Assembly: GCA_009839775.1 (NCBI GenBank)
Contig: VXOZ01000342.1
Location: forward strand, 1 to 7,228
Origin: Chloroflexota bacterium
Lineage (GTDB): Bacteria > Chloroflexota > UBA11872 > VXOZ01
Length of the DNA stretch: 7,228 bases
Direction of reading: 5' to 3'
Shown in pieces: positions 1 to 5,854 of this stretch. Numbering within the stretch: position 1 is the stretch's first letter; every line of letters starts with the position of its first letter. The position numbers and the translations under genes are program-made. The notes beneath the pieces are model-generated. The model did not search any database and was not told where the DNA came from. It saw nothing but the letters and a program-made list of their open reading frames with translations.

Positions 1-228
1 CCCAAGGACGACTACGTGCTCATCGACCCCGAGACGCGTCAGAGCACCCTGACGCTGGAGATGAAGGAAGAGATGCTGCACCGCTGGCTGCTTGGCCGAC
101 TTGACCTCCGGGCGCGCCTCACCGAAGGCAGCGTAACGGCGTACGGCGCGAATTCAGCAGTTATCGAACAGGTTTGCGACGCGATTCCCTTCTCGCCTTG
201 GGCATACCACTTTATTGACTGGATATAG
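1..228 (+). CDS. C-terminal fragment of a protein, possibly an acyltransferase with an SCP2-like tail (5' end outside window)
   Basis: Frame 1 is open from the first base to a TAG at 226-228, giving 75 residues of a protein whose start lies before the window; internal GTG and ATG codons are not convincing starts because no ribosome binding site precedes them. The fragment alternates charged and hydrophobic residues and ends in a pattern of the type L-x-x-x-L-L-G-x-L-x-x-x-x-x-L-x-x-G-x-V, then a proline- and aromatic-rich end (PFSPWAYHFIDWI). From memory this resembles the last part of bacterial GNAT-type acetyltransferases (Eis-like) that finish in a sterol-carrier-protein-like domain, where a substrate-pocket domain closes with a short F-P-x-x-P...D-x-F/I tail. 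This is a resemblance in spacing only, with no catalytic residue visible. Coding status is fairly safe; function is weak. Confidence 0.6.
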   Translation, partial: PKDDYVLIDPETRQSTLTLEMKEEMLHRWLLGRLDLRARLTEGSVTAYGANSAVIEQVCDAIPFSPWAYHFIDWI

Positions 229-255
229 CCCGAGACGATGACATACCTGCGGTTT

Positions 256-280
256 ATGCGGCGCGTATAATCCGTCGCAT
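256..280 (+). other. Hairpin after the first gene, with a TATAAT box in its loop
   Basis: ATGCGGCG (256-263) pairs with CGTCGCAT (273-280) as an 8-bp stem with one G-T wobble, around a 9-base loop. It lies 27 bases after the stop of the upstream gene, where a terminator or mRNA 3' end could sit, but no T-run follows, so it is not a standard intrinsic terminator. The loop contains a perfect TATAAT (266-271), but no good -35 lies 16-18 bases upstream. The remainder of 229-520 has no believable gene. Confidence 0.35.
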
Positions 281-329
281 CAGTTAACCCGAGTTCCACA
301 TCTCAGCCCCACATACATGCCAATCGATG

Positions 330-353
330 ATTGTTACAATTGTCCCGGGGCAA
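330..353. promoter_or_regulatory. Cluster of overlapping small palindromes, possible operator
   Basis: Three palindromic elements overlap in 24 bases: ATTGT-T-ACAAT (330-340), the perfect 8-mer ACAATTGT (336-343), and TTGTCCC/GGGGCAA (340-353, one G-T mismatch). They lie about 170 bases upstream of the deacetylase start in non-coding DNA. Overlapping inverted repeats of this size are typical of dimeric repressor sites, but no regulator gene is in the window and chance is possible. Confidence 0.2.
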
Positions 354-520
354 GTGCGAAAACCGTTTCCGTTGCAGAGCGAGGCAGGAATTGTTTGTGG
401 AGTGCGCCCTTACCCACACATCCGGCATCGGATTGCCGTATCCACCCAATCTGCGCCGTGCAAAATCACCCGATGTAATGTGACTAGCGATTCCTCTATA
501 AGAACACCGAGGCGACAAAA

Positions 521-1738
521 ATGAGTTCTAAAGTGAACTGGAGAGAGCATCCTGCCGTCGTCGTCTGGAGCGACGACTGGGGCATGAACGCGTGGGCGCC
601 AACTGAGGAAGCCTACAACGCCACGAAGCACGAGGAACTCATGCAAACGCGTTGGTCCTCGGGGAGTCTTGAGACGCCTGCAGACCTAGAGCGCACGTAT
701 CAATTGTTGGAAGCGCATCGGAGCGGCGACGGCCAGCCGATTGTCTTTGAGCCCTACTACATCGTGGGCGGTCCTGACTATGAAGCCATCCGCGCGAACG
801 GCTTTCGCCATTACGTTGACTTTGGCCTCGACCAAGGAGTCTCCCAAGGTTGGGAGCGCGGCGACATCGTCACCAAGGCCCGCGAGGGCATCGAGCGCGG
901 CGTCTGGGCGCCCCAATATCACGGCAGAACGCACCACTTCAGCCACCATCGCTGGCTCAAGCGGCTGCGCGAGGGTGAAGCGCGGGCGCAGCGGATGTTT
1001 GCCCACCACATGTACGTCTGCGAGACCGTGAAGGAACGCGTGCCGGAGCATGAGGACATGGCGGAACCGGAGCGCAAGGAGTGGGTGCGCGGCGCGCTGA
1101 GCTACTTCGTCCGCATTTTCGGGTTTCCGCCTACAAGCGTACGCAATTCAGACGAGGCTGAGATTGCCTGGGCGACGCAAGGACTGCAGATTAGGGTAGG
1201 AGTCGCCGACCGTGAGGGAGAGGACCAGACCGGAAAGCGCTCACCGCTTTGCGACCTTTGGTACGCCGGCAGCGCCATTAACTTCGAGCCGTTCCAGACG
1301 GCGGACCAGGAAGACATCCTCACCCGCGTTCAGGCAGAGACTGCTGCCGCCTGGGAGGCCAATCGACCGGCCTTCATCAGCAGCCACCGCCGCAACTTCA
1401 CCGCCTTCACGGACGACGTGGCCAACAACTTCGCGGTATGGGATTCTTATCTCTCGTGGCTTGAAGCGGCGCATCCAACCAACGTCTTCCTCACCATGCC
1501 TGAGGTGCGCCAACTCTGGGAAAGTGGCGTCTCATCACGCCGCTACGGGAATACGCTCATCTTCCGCAACTGGACAGAGAAACAGCAGACAATCACATGT
1601 CCGGCGGGCCTTTATGAAGCTGTTGAAGACATCACATACGCCGACAATGAATCCGCGCTCTCGGTCTCCAGCGCTGGTGAAAAGCACATCCTGGTAGCGC
1701 CGCACGGGAACTATTGTCTCACCGTAGGAACACGCTGA
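521..1738 (+). CDS. Polysaccharide deacetylase-fold (NodB-like) protein, cytoplasmic
   Basis: A 405-residue protein starting at ATG 521, preceded by GAGG at 509-512 with 8 bases of spacing, which supports this start. It looks like a member of the glycoside hydrolase/deacetylase beta/alpha-barrel superfamily. After a short N-terminus the first strand runs into a double-aspartate motif (SDDWG, residues 17-21), as in NodB motif 1. A second motif, HGRTHH at 134-139, supplies an H-x3-H pair (H134, H138) like the metal-binding H-[ST]-x-x-H of motif 2, in an unusually histidine-rich stretch that continues to H143. A later S-H-R segment (288-290, H289) could play the role of a late catalytic histidine. 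Residues about 343-405 read as a small beta-rich C-terminal appendage. No signal peptide or membrane segment is seen, so an intracellular substrate is likely. Such enzymes usually hydrolyse N- or O-acetyl groups from sugars, but the substrate here is unknown and the metal site is inferred from spacing only. The next gene starts 60 bases downstream. Confidence 0.72.
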   Translation: MSSKVNWREHPAVVVWSDDWGMNAWAPTEEAYNATKHEELMQTRWSSGSLETPADLERTYQLLEAHRSGDGQPIVFEPYYIVGGPDYEAIRANGFRHYVDFGLDQGVSQGWERGDIVTKAREGIERGVWAPQYHGRTHHFSHHRWLKRLREGEARAQRMFAHHMYVCETVKERVPEHEDMAEPERKEWVRGALSYFVRIFGFPPTSVRNSDEAEIAWATQGLQIRVGVADREGEDQTGKRSPLCDLWYAGSAINFEPFQTADQEDILTRVQAETAAAWEANRPAFISSHRRNFTAFTDDVANNFAVWDSYLSWLEAAHPTNVFLTMPEVRQLWESGVSSRRYGNTLIFRNWTEKQQTITCPAGLYEAVEDITYADNESALSVSSAGEKHILVAPHGNYCLTVGTR

Positions 1739-1755
1739 ACCCACCTCATTGGCCA

Positions 1756-1764
1756 TGCTATACT
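1756..1764 (+). promoter_or_regulatory. Extended -10 promoter element for the HEPN-like gene
   Basis: TG-C-TATACT (TG at 1756-1757, TATACT at 1759-1764) matches the extended -10 pattern TGnTATAAT with one mismatch. A start of transcription near 1771 would give a leader of about 28 bases before ATG 1799. The -35 position has only a poor match, as is common for extended -10 promoters. It suggests that the small gene can be transcribed apart from the deacetylase upstream. Confidence 0.4.
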
Positions 1765-1798
1765 GCAATCAGCCCACGAGAGCGAAAGAGGAAGTGAG

Positions 1799-2215
1799 AT
1801 GGCGTCACCAAACGGTAGACAAGAGCGGGTAGAGAGGCACGCAGCCACCAGCCTGCGCTTCATCAACCAGTCCCAGGCGGAGCTTGCAAAAGGGGATGCG
1901 CTTCAGGCATCGGAGAAAGCGTGGGGCGCGGCTGCGCATGCTGTGAAAGCCGCCGCAGAGGGCCGGGGATGGAACCACGGCACGCACAGGCTGCTCTTCG
2001 ACACCGCTGCCCGCATCGCGGACGAGACAGGAGACCCCGAATTCTTCGACCTCTTTAAAGTAGCGAGTGCCTTGCATCAGAACTTCTATGAGGGCTGGGA
2101 ATCGGACTATACCGTGCAGAAGAGCATAGAACGCGTAAAAAGGCTCGTGGAGAAGGTAAAAAGGCTCGTGGAGAAGATGGAAGCGCTGCGGCTACAGTCG
2201 ACCCGGGGCGCGTAG
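1799..2215 (+). CDS. PaREP1/HEPN-like small helical protein
   Basis: A 138-residue, mostly helical protein. ATG 1799 is preceded by GAGGA at 1788-1792 with 6 bases of spacing, a good start. The core A-x-x-x-L-x-K-G-D...Q-A-S-E-K-A-W-G-A-A-A-H-A-V-K (about residues 27-50), then R-G-W-x-H (56-60) and A-L-H-x-N-F-Y-E (91-98), matches my memory of the PaREP1/PaREP8 family, which is common in archaea and present in some bacteria and is related in fold to HEPN domains. HEPN ribonucleases use an R-x4-6-H motif; R56 with H63 (six residues between) would fit, but whether this protein is a nuclease is not shown. The C-terminal helix contains a duplicated heptad VKRLVEK (113-119 and 120-126), which favours a coiled coil. 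No MNT nucleotidyltransferase or other toxin-antitoxin partner is adjacent. Function unknown; a nucleotide- or RNA-related role is only a family-level guess. Confidence 0.78.
   Translation: MASPNGRQERVERHAATSLRFINQSQAELAKGDALQASEKAWGAAAHAVKAAAEGRGWNHGTHRLLFDTAARIADETGDPEFFDLFKVASALHQNFYEGWESDYTVQKSIERVKRLVEKVKRLVEKMEALRLQSTRGA
2135..2176 (+). repeat. Perfect 21-bp tandem direct repeat (two copies) inside the HEPN-like gene
   Basis: Bases 2135-2155 and 2156-2176 are identical 21-mers, each beginning GTAAAAAGG and ending GGAGAAG. The unit is seven codons, so the reading frame is kept and the protein gains one extra VKRLVEK heptad. Identity at every base, including synonymous positions, points to recent duplication, probably by replication slippage. 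Confidence 0.95.
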
Positions 2216-2378
2216 ATTACTACCAATTGCGGTGGGACGATCCTTTGTAAATTACCGCTTTACCGGCGTTCCTATTCCGCGATCGTGTCTGACCATGGCC
2301 TCAACGCCAGCCGAGACTCATTCCCCTATTGCAGATTCAGTACCAAGCCACCCCGAACCTGTTTGCGCCAGTGGAGAT

Positions 2379-2404
2379 AGCCTGCGTCCTCTATGGCGCA
2401 GGCT
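2379..2404 (+). other. 8-bp perfect stem-loop, possible transcript end or processing site
   Basis: AGCCTGCG (2379-2386) pairs perfectly with CGCAGGCT (2397-2404) around a 10-base loop. It lies 163 bases after the HEPN-like stop codon. There is no T-run behind it, so a classical intrinsic terminator is unlikely; a factor-dependent terminator, an mRNA-stabilising 3' hairpin or chance are all possible. Confidence 0.3.
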
Positions 2405-2523
2405 TGCCTTTGGACTTATTTCTCAGCAACTGTCTGCCGCCTTGATGCTGCTTCGTCCACAAAGCTAACGTTTGATTGTCGAAACGTGCGTGCGACGCGT
2501 GGTAGTATCCCTATATCCGCCTG

Positions 2524-2591
2524 CGCTGCGGCATAGCCAGCGGTTTCCGGTTTAAGTGACCGCTTCGGGTCGCCGCATGAAACGCTACGGC
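2524..2591 (+). promoter_or_regulatory. Structured leader upstream of the aminotransferase, competing hairpins
   Basis: Four inverted repeats are packed here: CGCT..GGC-ATA-GCC-AGCG (2524-2542, two bases bulged), AGCGGT/ACCGCT (2539-2544 with 2559-2564), GTGACC/GGTCGC with a GCTTCG loop (2556-2561 with 2568-2573, one G-T pair), and GCCG/CGGC (2572-2575 with 2588-2591). The second and third share bases 2559-2561, so they cannot form together. The block ends 22 bases before the GTG start. I cannot match it to any known riboswitch class. Confidence 0.25.
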
Positions 2592-2613
2592 AATCTTAGA
2601 AGGGACGTGATCA

Positions 2614-3915
2614 GTGCGAGACATCACCCGCTCCGAACAGCTCTGGACACGCGCCAGAAAACATCTTGCCGCCGGAGTGAGTAGCAATATCCGCTTGCAG
2701 GAGCGCCCGGCGCCCCTCTACTTCAGTCACGGCAAAGGTTCCCGCCTGTTTGACGTAGACGGCAATGAGTACATCGACTACGTGGCTGCCTACGGACCGC
2801 TTATCTTGGGCCACAGCCACCCTGAACTTGTGGAAGCCGTGCAGAGACAAGTGGCCTTAGGGCAGACGTATGGCGGCCAGCACGAAATCGAGGTAGAGGT
2901 AGCCGAGAAGATTTGCGCGCTGGTGCCGGCCATGGACGTCGTGCGCTTCTGCGGCAGCGGCTCTGAGGCCAACCACGCGCTCTTTCGACTGGCACGGGCC
3001 TACACCAGACGCACCAAGATCGTACGTTTTGAAGGCCACTACCATGGCTGGCTGGACGACCAGATCATCAGCGACCACCCGCACTCGGAGAAAGAAGCGG
3101 GAGCGCTGCCGTTTCCGCAGCCGGTGCTGGGCAGTAAGGGCCAACTTCCCCACGCGGCCGGCGAGACCCTGGTGCTTCCATGGAACGATCTGGACGCCTT
3201 TTCAAGTCTCATGGAGCGTGAAGGGCAGAACGTAGCCGCGGTGATCACAGAGCCCATCATGTGCAATGGCGGCTTCATCCTGCCGAAACCGGGATTCTTG
3301 GAAGGCTTACGCGAGATTTGCACGCGCGAGAACGCTCTACTTATCTTCGACGAGGTCATCACGGGCTTTCGCGCCGATCTGCACGGCGCGCAGGGTCTGC
3401 TTGGCGTAACCCCGGACTTGGTGACACTGGGTAAGGCGGTCGCGAATGGCTTTCCGCTGAGCGTCTTTGGCGGACGCCGCGACATCATGGACCTCGTAGG
3501 CAGCGGCGTCATGCACGGCGGCACATACAACGGCAATCCCATTACGCTTGCCGCCGCCAATGCCACCCTCGACGTGCTCTCCCGTGACAATGGCGCGGTG
3601 TATGAGCAGATTCGCGCCGTTGGCCGCAGCCTCATGACTGGCATCCGTCAGGCTGCGCAGGCTGCGGGGCAATCCGTTCTGGTGCAGGGCATCGGTCCGG
3701 TCTTGTTTGCCTGGTTCACAGATTTGTCGGAAATTACCACCTTCCGCGACAACTGGGCCTGCGATGAGGACAAGTATGCGGTGTTCCAAGGAAAGCTCGT
3801 CAATCATGGCGTGCGCACAATTCCCTCGGGCCGCTGGTACGTTTCGGCTGCGCACACCGAGGAAGATGCTCGCCAAACGGTAGACGCCGTAGCACAAGCA
3901 CTCAAGGAGATGTAG
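2614..3915 (+). CDS. Class III PLP aminotransferase, glutamate-1-semialdehyde aminomutase-like
   Basis: A 433-residue soluble protein starting at GTG 2614; AGAAGGGA (2598-2604) precedes it, and the N-terminus (TRSEQLWTRARKHLAAGVSS) fits the usual start of this family. Fold-type I PLP motifs are all present: DVDGNEYIDY (47-56) and GPLILGHSHP (61-70) at the front, GSGSEA (114-119) for the cofactor phosphate, the GHYHGW segment (141-146) beside the ring, D246 in IFDEVITGFR for the pyridine nitrogen, and K274 in TLGKAVANGFP as the Schiff-base lysine. Length and order match glutamate-1-semialdehyde 2,1-aminomutase (HemL). Several HemL signatures differ, however: the usual S-P-V-R is S-N-I-R (24-27), S-W-G-P is A-Y-G-P (59-62), and the region after T-E-P reads I-M-C-N-G-G. 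No haem gene is nearby. I read it as a HemL-like transaminase or aminomutase of a catabolic or specialised pathway with an unknown amino substrate. The SDR follows after 183 bases. Confidence 0.9.
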   Translation: MRDITRSEQLWTRARKHLAAGVSSNIRLQERPAPLYFSHGKGSRLFDVDGNEYIDYVAAYGPLILGHSHPELVEAVQRQVALGQTYGGQHEIEVEVAEKICALVPAMDVVRFCGSGSEANHALFRLARAYTRRTKIVRFEGHYHGWLDDQIISDHPHSEKEAGALPFPQPVLGSKGQLPHAAGETLVLPWNDLDAFSSLMEREGQNVAAVITEPIMCNGGFILPKPGFLEGLREICTRENALLIFDEVITGFRADLHGAQGLLGVTPDLVTLGKAVANGFPLSVFGGRRDIMDLVGSGVMHGGTYNGNPITLAAANATLDVLSRDNGAVYEQIRAVGRSLMTGIRQAAQAAGQSVLVQGIGPVLFAWFTDLSEITTFRDNWACDEDKYAVFQGKLVNHGVRTIPSGRWYVSAAHTEEDARQTVDAVAQALKEM

Positions 3916-4098
3916 CCAAAGGAAGCCGGTAGCAATCCACGCGGTTGAGGGGTTCATACTACCGAGATATTTCTTCGAAAGAGAGCCGCCGGGGTTTGCC
4001 TGCTGAATCTCATCAGCTTGAGTTAATTCAACAGCCCATAGTGATGCAGAAAACTACAGTAGCGTTATTTAAAGAATTGTAAGCAAGGAGATCGTCCA

Positions 4099-4860
4099 AT
4101 GCCCAATCTGCTTGTTGGAAAGAGTGCAATCGTAACCGGCGCCGCCAGCGGCATCGGGCGCGCCATTGCCCTGGCCTTCTTGCGGGAAGGCGCGAGTGTA
4201 CTCGGCGCCGATCTCAACCTGGATGGCCTGCGGGAGACGGCAGACCGCGCCATGGTGCATGGCTCCCCATTCCTAACGCAGCGCTGCGACGTTACCCAGC
4301 GTGCCGACGTTGAAGCTACCGTGGAGCGGGCCGTAGCGGAATTCGGCAAGCTCGACATCATGGCCGCCATCGCCGGCATTGCCCTGGAGCACGACTTCGT
4401 GGACATCAAGGACGACGATTGGCACCGCGTTGCTGCCGTAAACATGCACGGCGTCTATATCTGCGATCAGGTGGCCGCCCGCCAAATGGTCGAACAAGGC
4501 CATGGCGGCCGCATCATCAACATGTCTTCCGTGAACGGCCTGATGGGTGAGGAGGAGTTGGCCGCCTACAATACCTCAAAGGGCGCCGTTACACTGCTCA
4601 CCAAGAGTGCTGCCATTGACCTGGCAAAGCACGAAATCACCGTCAATTGCCTTGCCCCCGGCTACATTCGCACCCCGCTCACCGACGAAAGCATCGCCGA
4701 TGAGGCGTGGATCAACGAATACTTGAAGCGCGTCCCGTTCCGTCGGGTAGGCGAACCGGAGGAAGTGGCCGATTGCGCGGTCTTTCTGGCGAGCGATCTC
4801 AGCCGCTACGTTACCGGCCACGCGCTCGTGGTTGACGGCGGGCAAATAGCCGTAATATAG
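4099..4860 (+). CDS. Short-chain dehydrogenase/reductase (classical SDR), probably NAD-dependent
   Basis: A 253-residue classical SDR. ATG 4099 has a strong AAGGAG (4085-4090) with 8 bases of spacing. The Rossmann motif TGAASGIG is at residues 13-20, and D38 at the end of the second strand suggests NAD(H) rather than NADP(H). The catalytic set is complete: N115, S144, Y157 and K161 (Y-N-T-S-K), aligned by spacing to FabG S138/Y151/K155. The P-G motif (LAPGYIRTP, 185-193) and the C-terminal VTGHALVVDGG (238-248) are typical. One oddity is that the usual N-N-A-G turn after strand 4 reads A-I-A-G (90-93), so the conserved asparagine before A-G is an isoleucine. The reaction is likely oxidation or reduction of a secondary alcohol on a sugar, cyclitol or hydroxy acid; the substrate cannot be read from sequence. 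It is the last plus-strand gene of the block and is followed by an intrinsic terminator. Confidence 0.93.
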   Translation: MPNLLVGKSAIVTGAASGIGRAIALAFLREGASVLGADLNLDGLRETADRAMVHGSPFLTQRCDVTQRADVEATVERAVAEFGKLDIMAAIAGIALEHDFVDIKDDDWHRVAAVNMHGVYICDQVAARQMVEQGHGGRIINMSSVNGLMGEEELAAYNTSKGAVTLLTKSAAIDLAKHEITVNCLAPGYIRTPLTDESIADEAWINEYLKRVPFRRVGEPEEVADCAVFLASDLSRYVTGHALVVDGGQIAVI

Positions 4861-4877
4861 GAATCCCAAAGCATCGG

Positions 4878-4916
4878 ACGCGGGTCTTTTGTCAAAAGGG
4901 CAAGGGCCCGCGTTTT
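4878..4916 (+). terminator. Rho-independent terminator of the plus-strand block
   Basis: ACGCGGG (4878-4884) pairs perfectly with CCCGCGT (4907-4913), followed directly by a T-run (4913-4916). A second small stem, CTTTT/AAAAG (4886-4890 with 4894-4898), is nested inside. On the minus strand no T-run follows the stem, so it acts mainly for the SDR transcript, 18 bases after its stop codon; the converging creatininase transcript lacks an equally clear terminator here. Confidence 0.8.
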
Positions 4917-4951
4917 GCATTCCCACACGTTGTAGGCGCTGCAGGGCTTCC

Positions 4952-5761
4952 TTATCCCTGCGGCTTGGGATGGAAGTCGCGCTGCGGCCGGATTTCGCGG
5001 GCACGGAACTCCTGGAGGAATTCTGCCGTACGCTTGACGGCAGCCTTATAGAGAATTTCGCCCTTTTCGGCAGTGGCGACAGTGGGGTCGCCCTGGATGC
5101 CGGTTGACGTATTGCGGCTAAAGAACTCCTGAAAGTGGATCCTGGTGTTGGCCGGCCATGCTCCCCAGATGTGCTCGCTCCGCTGCACCTCATCCACCGT
5201 GCGTACCGCCTTGCTCATGTCCACCAAGTGCGGACAGAGATAGAGCATGAGAGAGGTCTCGTCCTCTTCGGCGTGGTGGGCCACGCCGTGTGATTCGCGG
5301 GTCCATGGCAGGTCTTCATCCCGCACCAGGGCCCAGTAATTCGCCAGTACACTGATCGCCGCGCTTTCGTTGTTGATGCGGCGCATGGCGAGGTCCAGCA
5401 CCGGCACGTTACTGCCATGGCCGTTCAGGAGCACGATGTGCCGAAAGCCGTGGTGGGCGAGGCTAAACCCAATCTGCGCCACATAGTCGATGATCGTGTA
5501 CATGTTGATAGCGATCGTGCCGGGAAAGTCCATGTGGTGTTCATTGAACGAATACACCACCGGCGGCATCACGATCACGTCAGGCGTAAGTAGCTCGGCC
5601 ACGTCGTTGGCAATGCGGTGCGGAATGATGTAGTCAACCAGCAGGGGCAGGTGCGGCCCGTGCTGCTCCATGGTGCCCACCGGCAAGACGACCACGGGGT
5701 CCCGCAAGGCCGCCTCCCCCACCTCGGGCCACTTGAGTTCTTCATACCGGAAGTTTTCCAT
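4952..5761 (-). CDS. Creatininase-family metal-dependent amidohydrolase
   Basis: A 269-residue protein, start codon at 5759-5761, stop at 4952-4954. The start fits the usual N-terminus of the family (short lead, then V-V-V-L-P-V-G-T), although the nearest SD-like AAAGG (complement of 5774-5778) sits a rather long 12 bases away. Family hallmarks are clear: E-Q-H-G-P-H-L-P (32-39) with E32 and H34, D43, the N-G-H-G-S-N loop (113-118) with H115, and the H-A-E-E-D-E-T-S segment (163-170), a variant of H-A-G-E-x-E-T-S. These are the expected ligands of a two-metal (Zn/Mn) centre. In creatininase itself the loop is N-G-H-Y-E-N; here S117 replaces that glutamate, as in most non-creatininase members, so creatinine is not the likely substrate. 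Other members act on cyclic amides, formamides or, in IolN of Thermotoga, a diketo-inositol ring. The Gfo/Idh gene lies 93 bases upstream on the same strand, so co-transcription is likely. Confidence 0.92.
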   Translation of the reverse strand: MENFRYEELKWPEVGEAALRDPVVVLPVGTMEQHGPHLPLLVDYIIPHRIANDVAELLTPDVIVMPPVVYSFNEHHMDFPGTIAINMYTIIDYVAQIGFSLAHHGFRHIVLLNGHGSNVPVLDLAMRRINNESAAISVLANYWALVRDEDLPWTRESHGVAHHAEEDETSLMLYLCPHLVDMSKAVRTVDEVQRSEHIWGAWPANTRIHFQEFFSRNTSTGIQGDPTVATAEKGEILYKAAVKRTAEFLQEFRAREIRPQRDFHPKPQG

Positions 5762-5854
5762 TGTGTCAGTTAACCTTTCGTCAAGAACCAGCTACGACCC
5801 TCTGAGCCACGGTGTCTATGGGAAAGCAACCATTTATTCAGTGGAGAGAGGCGG

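Larger units (their letters stand above)
2216..2613. other. 398-bp intergenic region with several hairpins, no convincing gene
   Basis: An open frame from a GTG at 2232 to 2468 exists but has no ribosome binding site and an unconvincing protein, so I do not annotate it. The region contains a hairpin at 2379-2404 and a structured segment at 2524-2591 immediately before the aminotransferase. No clear sigma70 promoter was found; candidate -35 boxes such as TTGATT (2472-2477) lack a good -10 at the right distance. Confidence 0.7.

Noticed and set aside
497..502. TATAAG as a -10 box for the deacetylase gene
   Set aside because: Transcription would begin at the ribosome binding site itself, and no -35 is present.
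2232..2468. Plus-strand open frame of 78 codons in the gap before the aminotransferase
   Set aside because: GTG start without a ribosome binding site, unconvincing protein, and a strong hairpin (2379-2404) inside it.
3039..3957. Two antisense open frames of about 200 codons over the aminotransferase gene
   Set aside because: They lie opposite a gene with full PLP motifs; their translations have skewed composition and no motif. Normal shadows in GC-rich coding DNA.
3927..3964. CGGTAG/CTACCG inverted repeat after the aminotransferase, possible terminator
   Set aside because: The loop is 26 bases and no T-run follows, so it does not look like an intrinsic terminator.
4018..4031. Imperfect palindrome TTGA-GTTAAT-TCAA upstream of the SDR
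   Set aside because: AT-rich, one mismatched pair, no good promoter next to it; chance is likely.
4576..5193. Antisense open frame spanning the 3' end of the SDR and part of the creatininase gene
   Set aside because: It crosses the terminator and two genes with clear family motifs and shows no motif itself.
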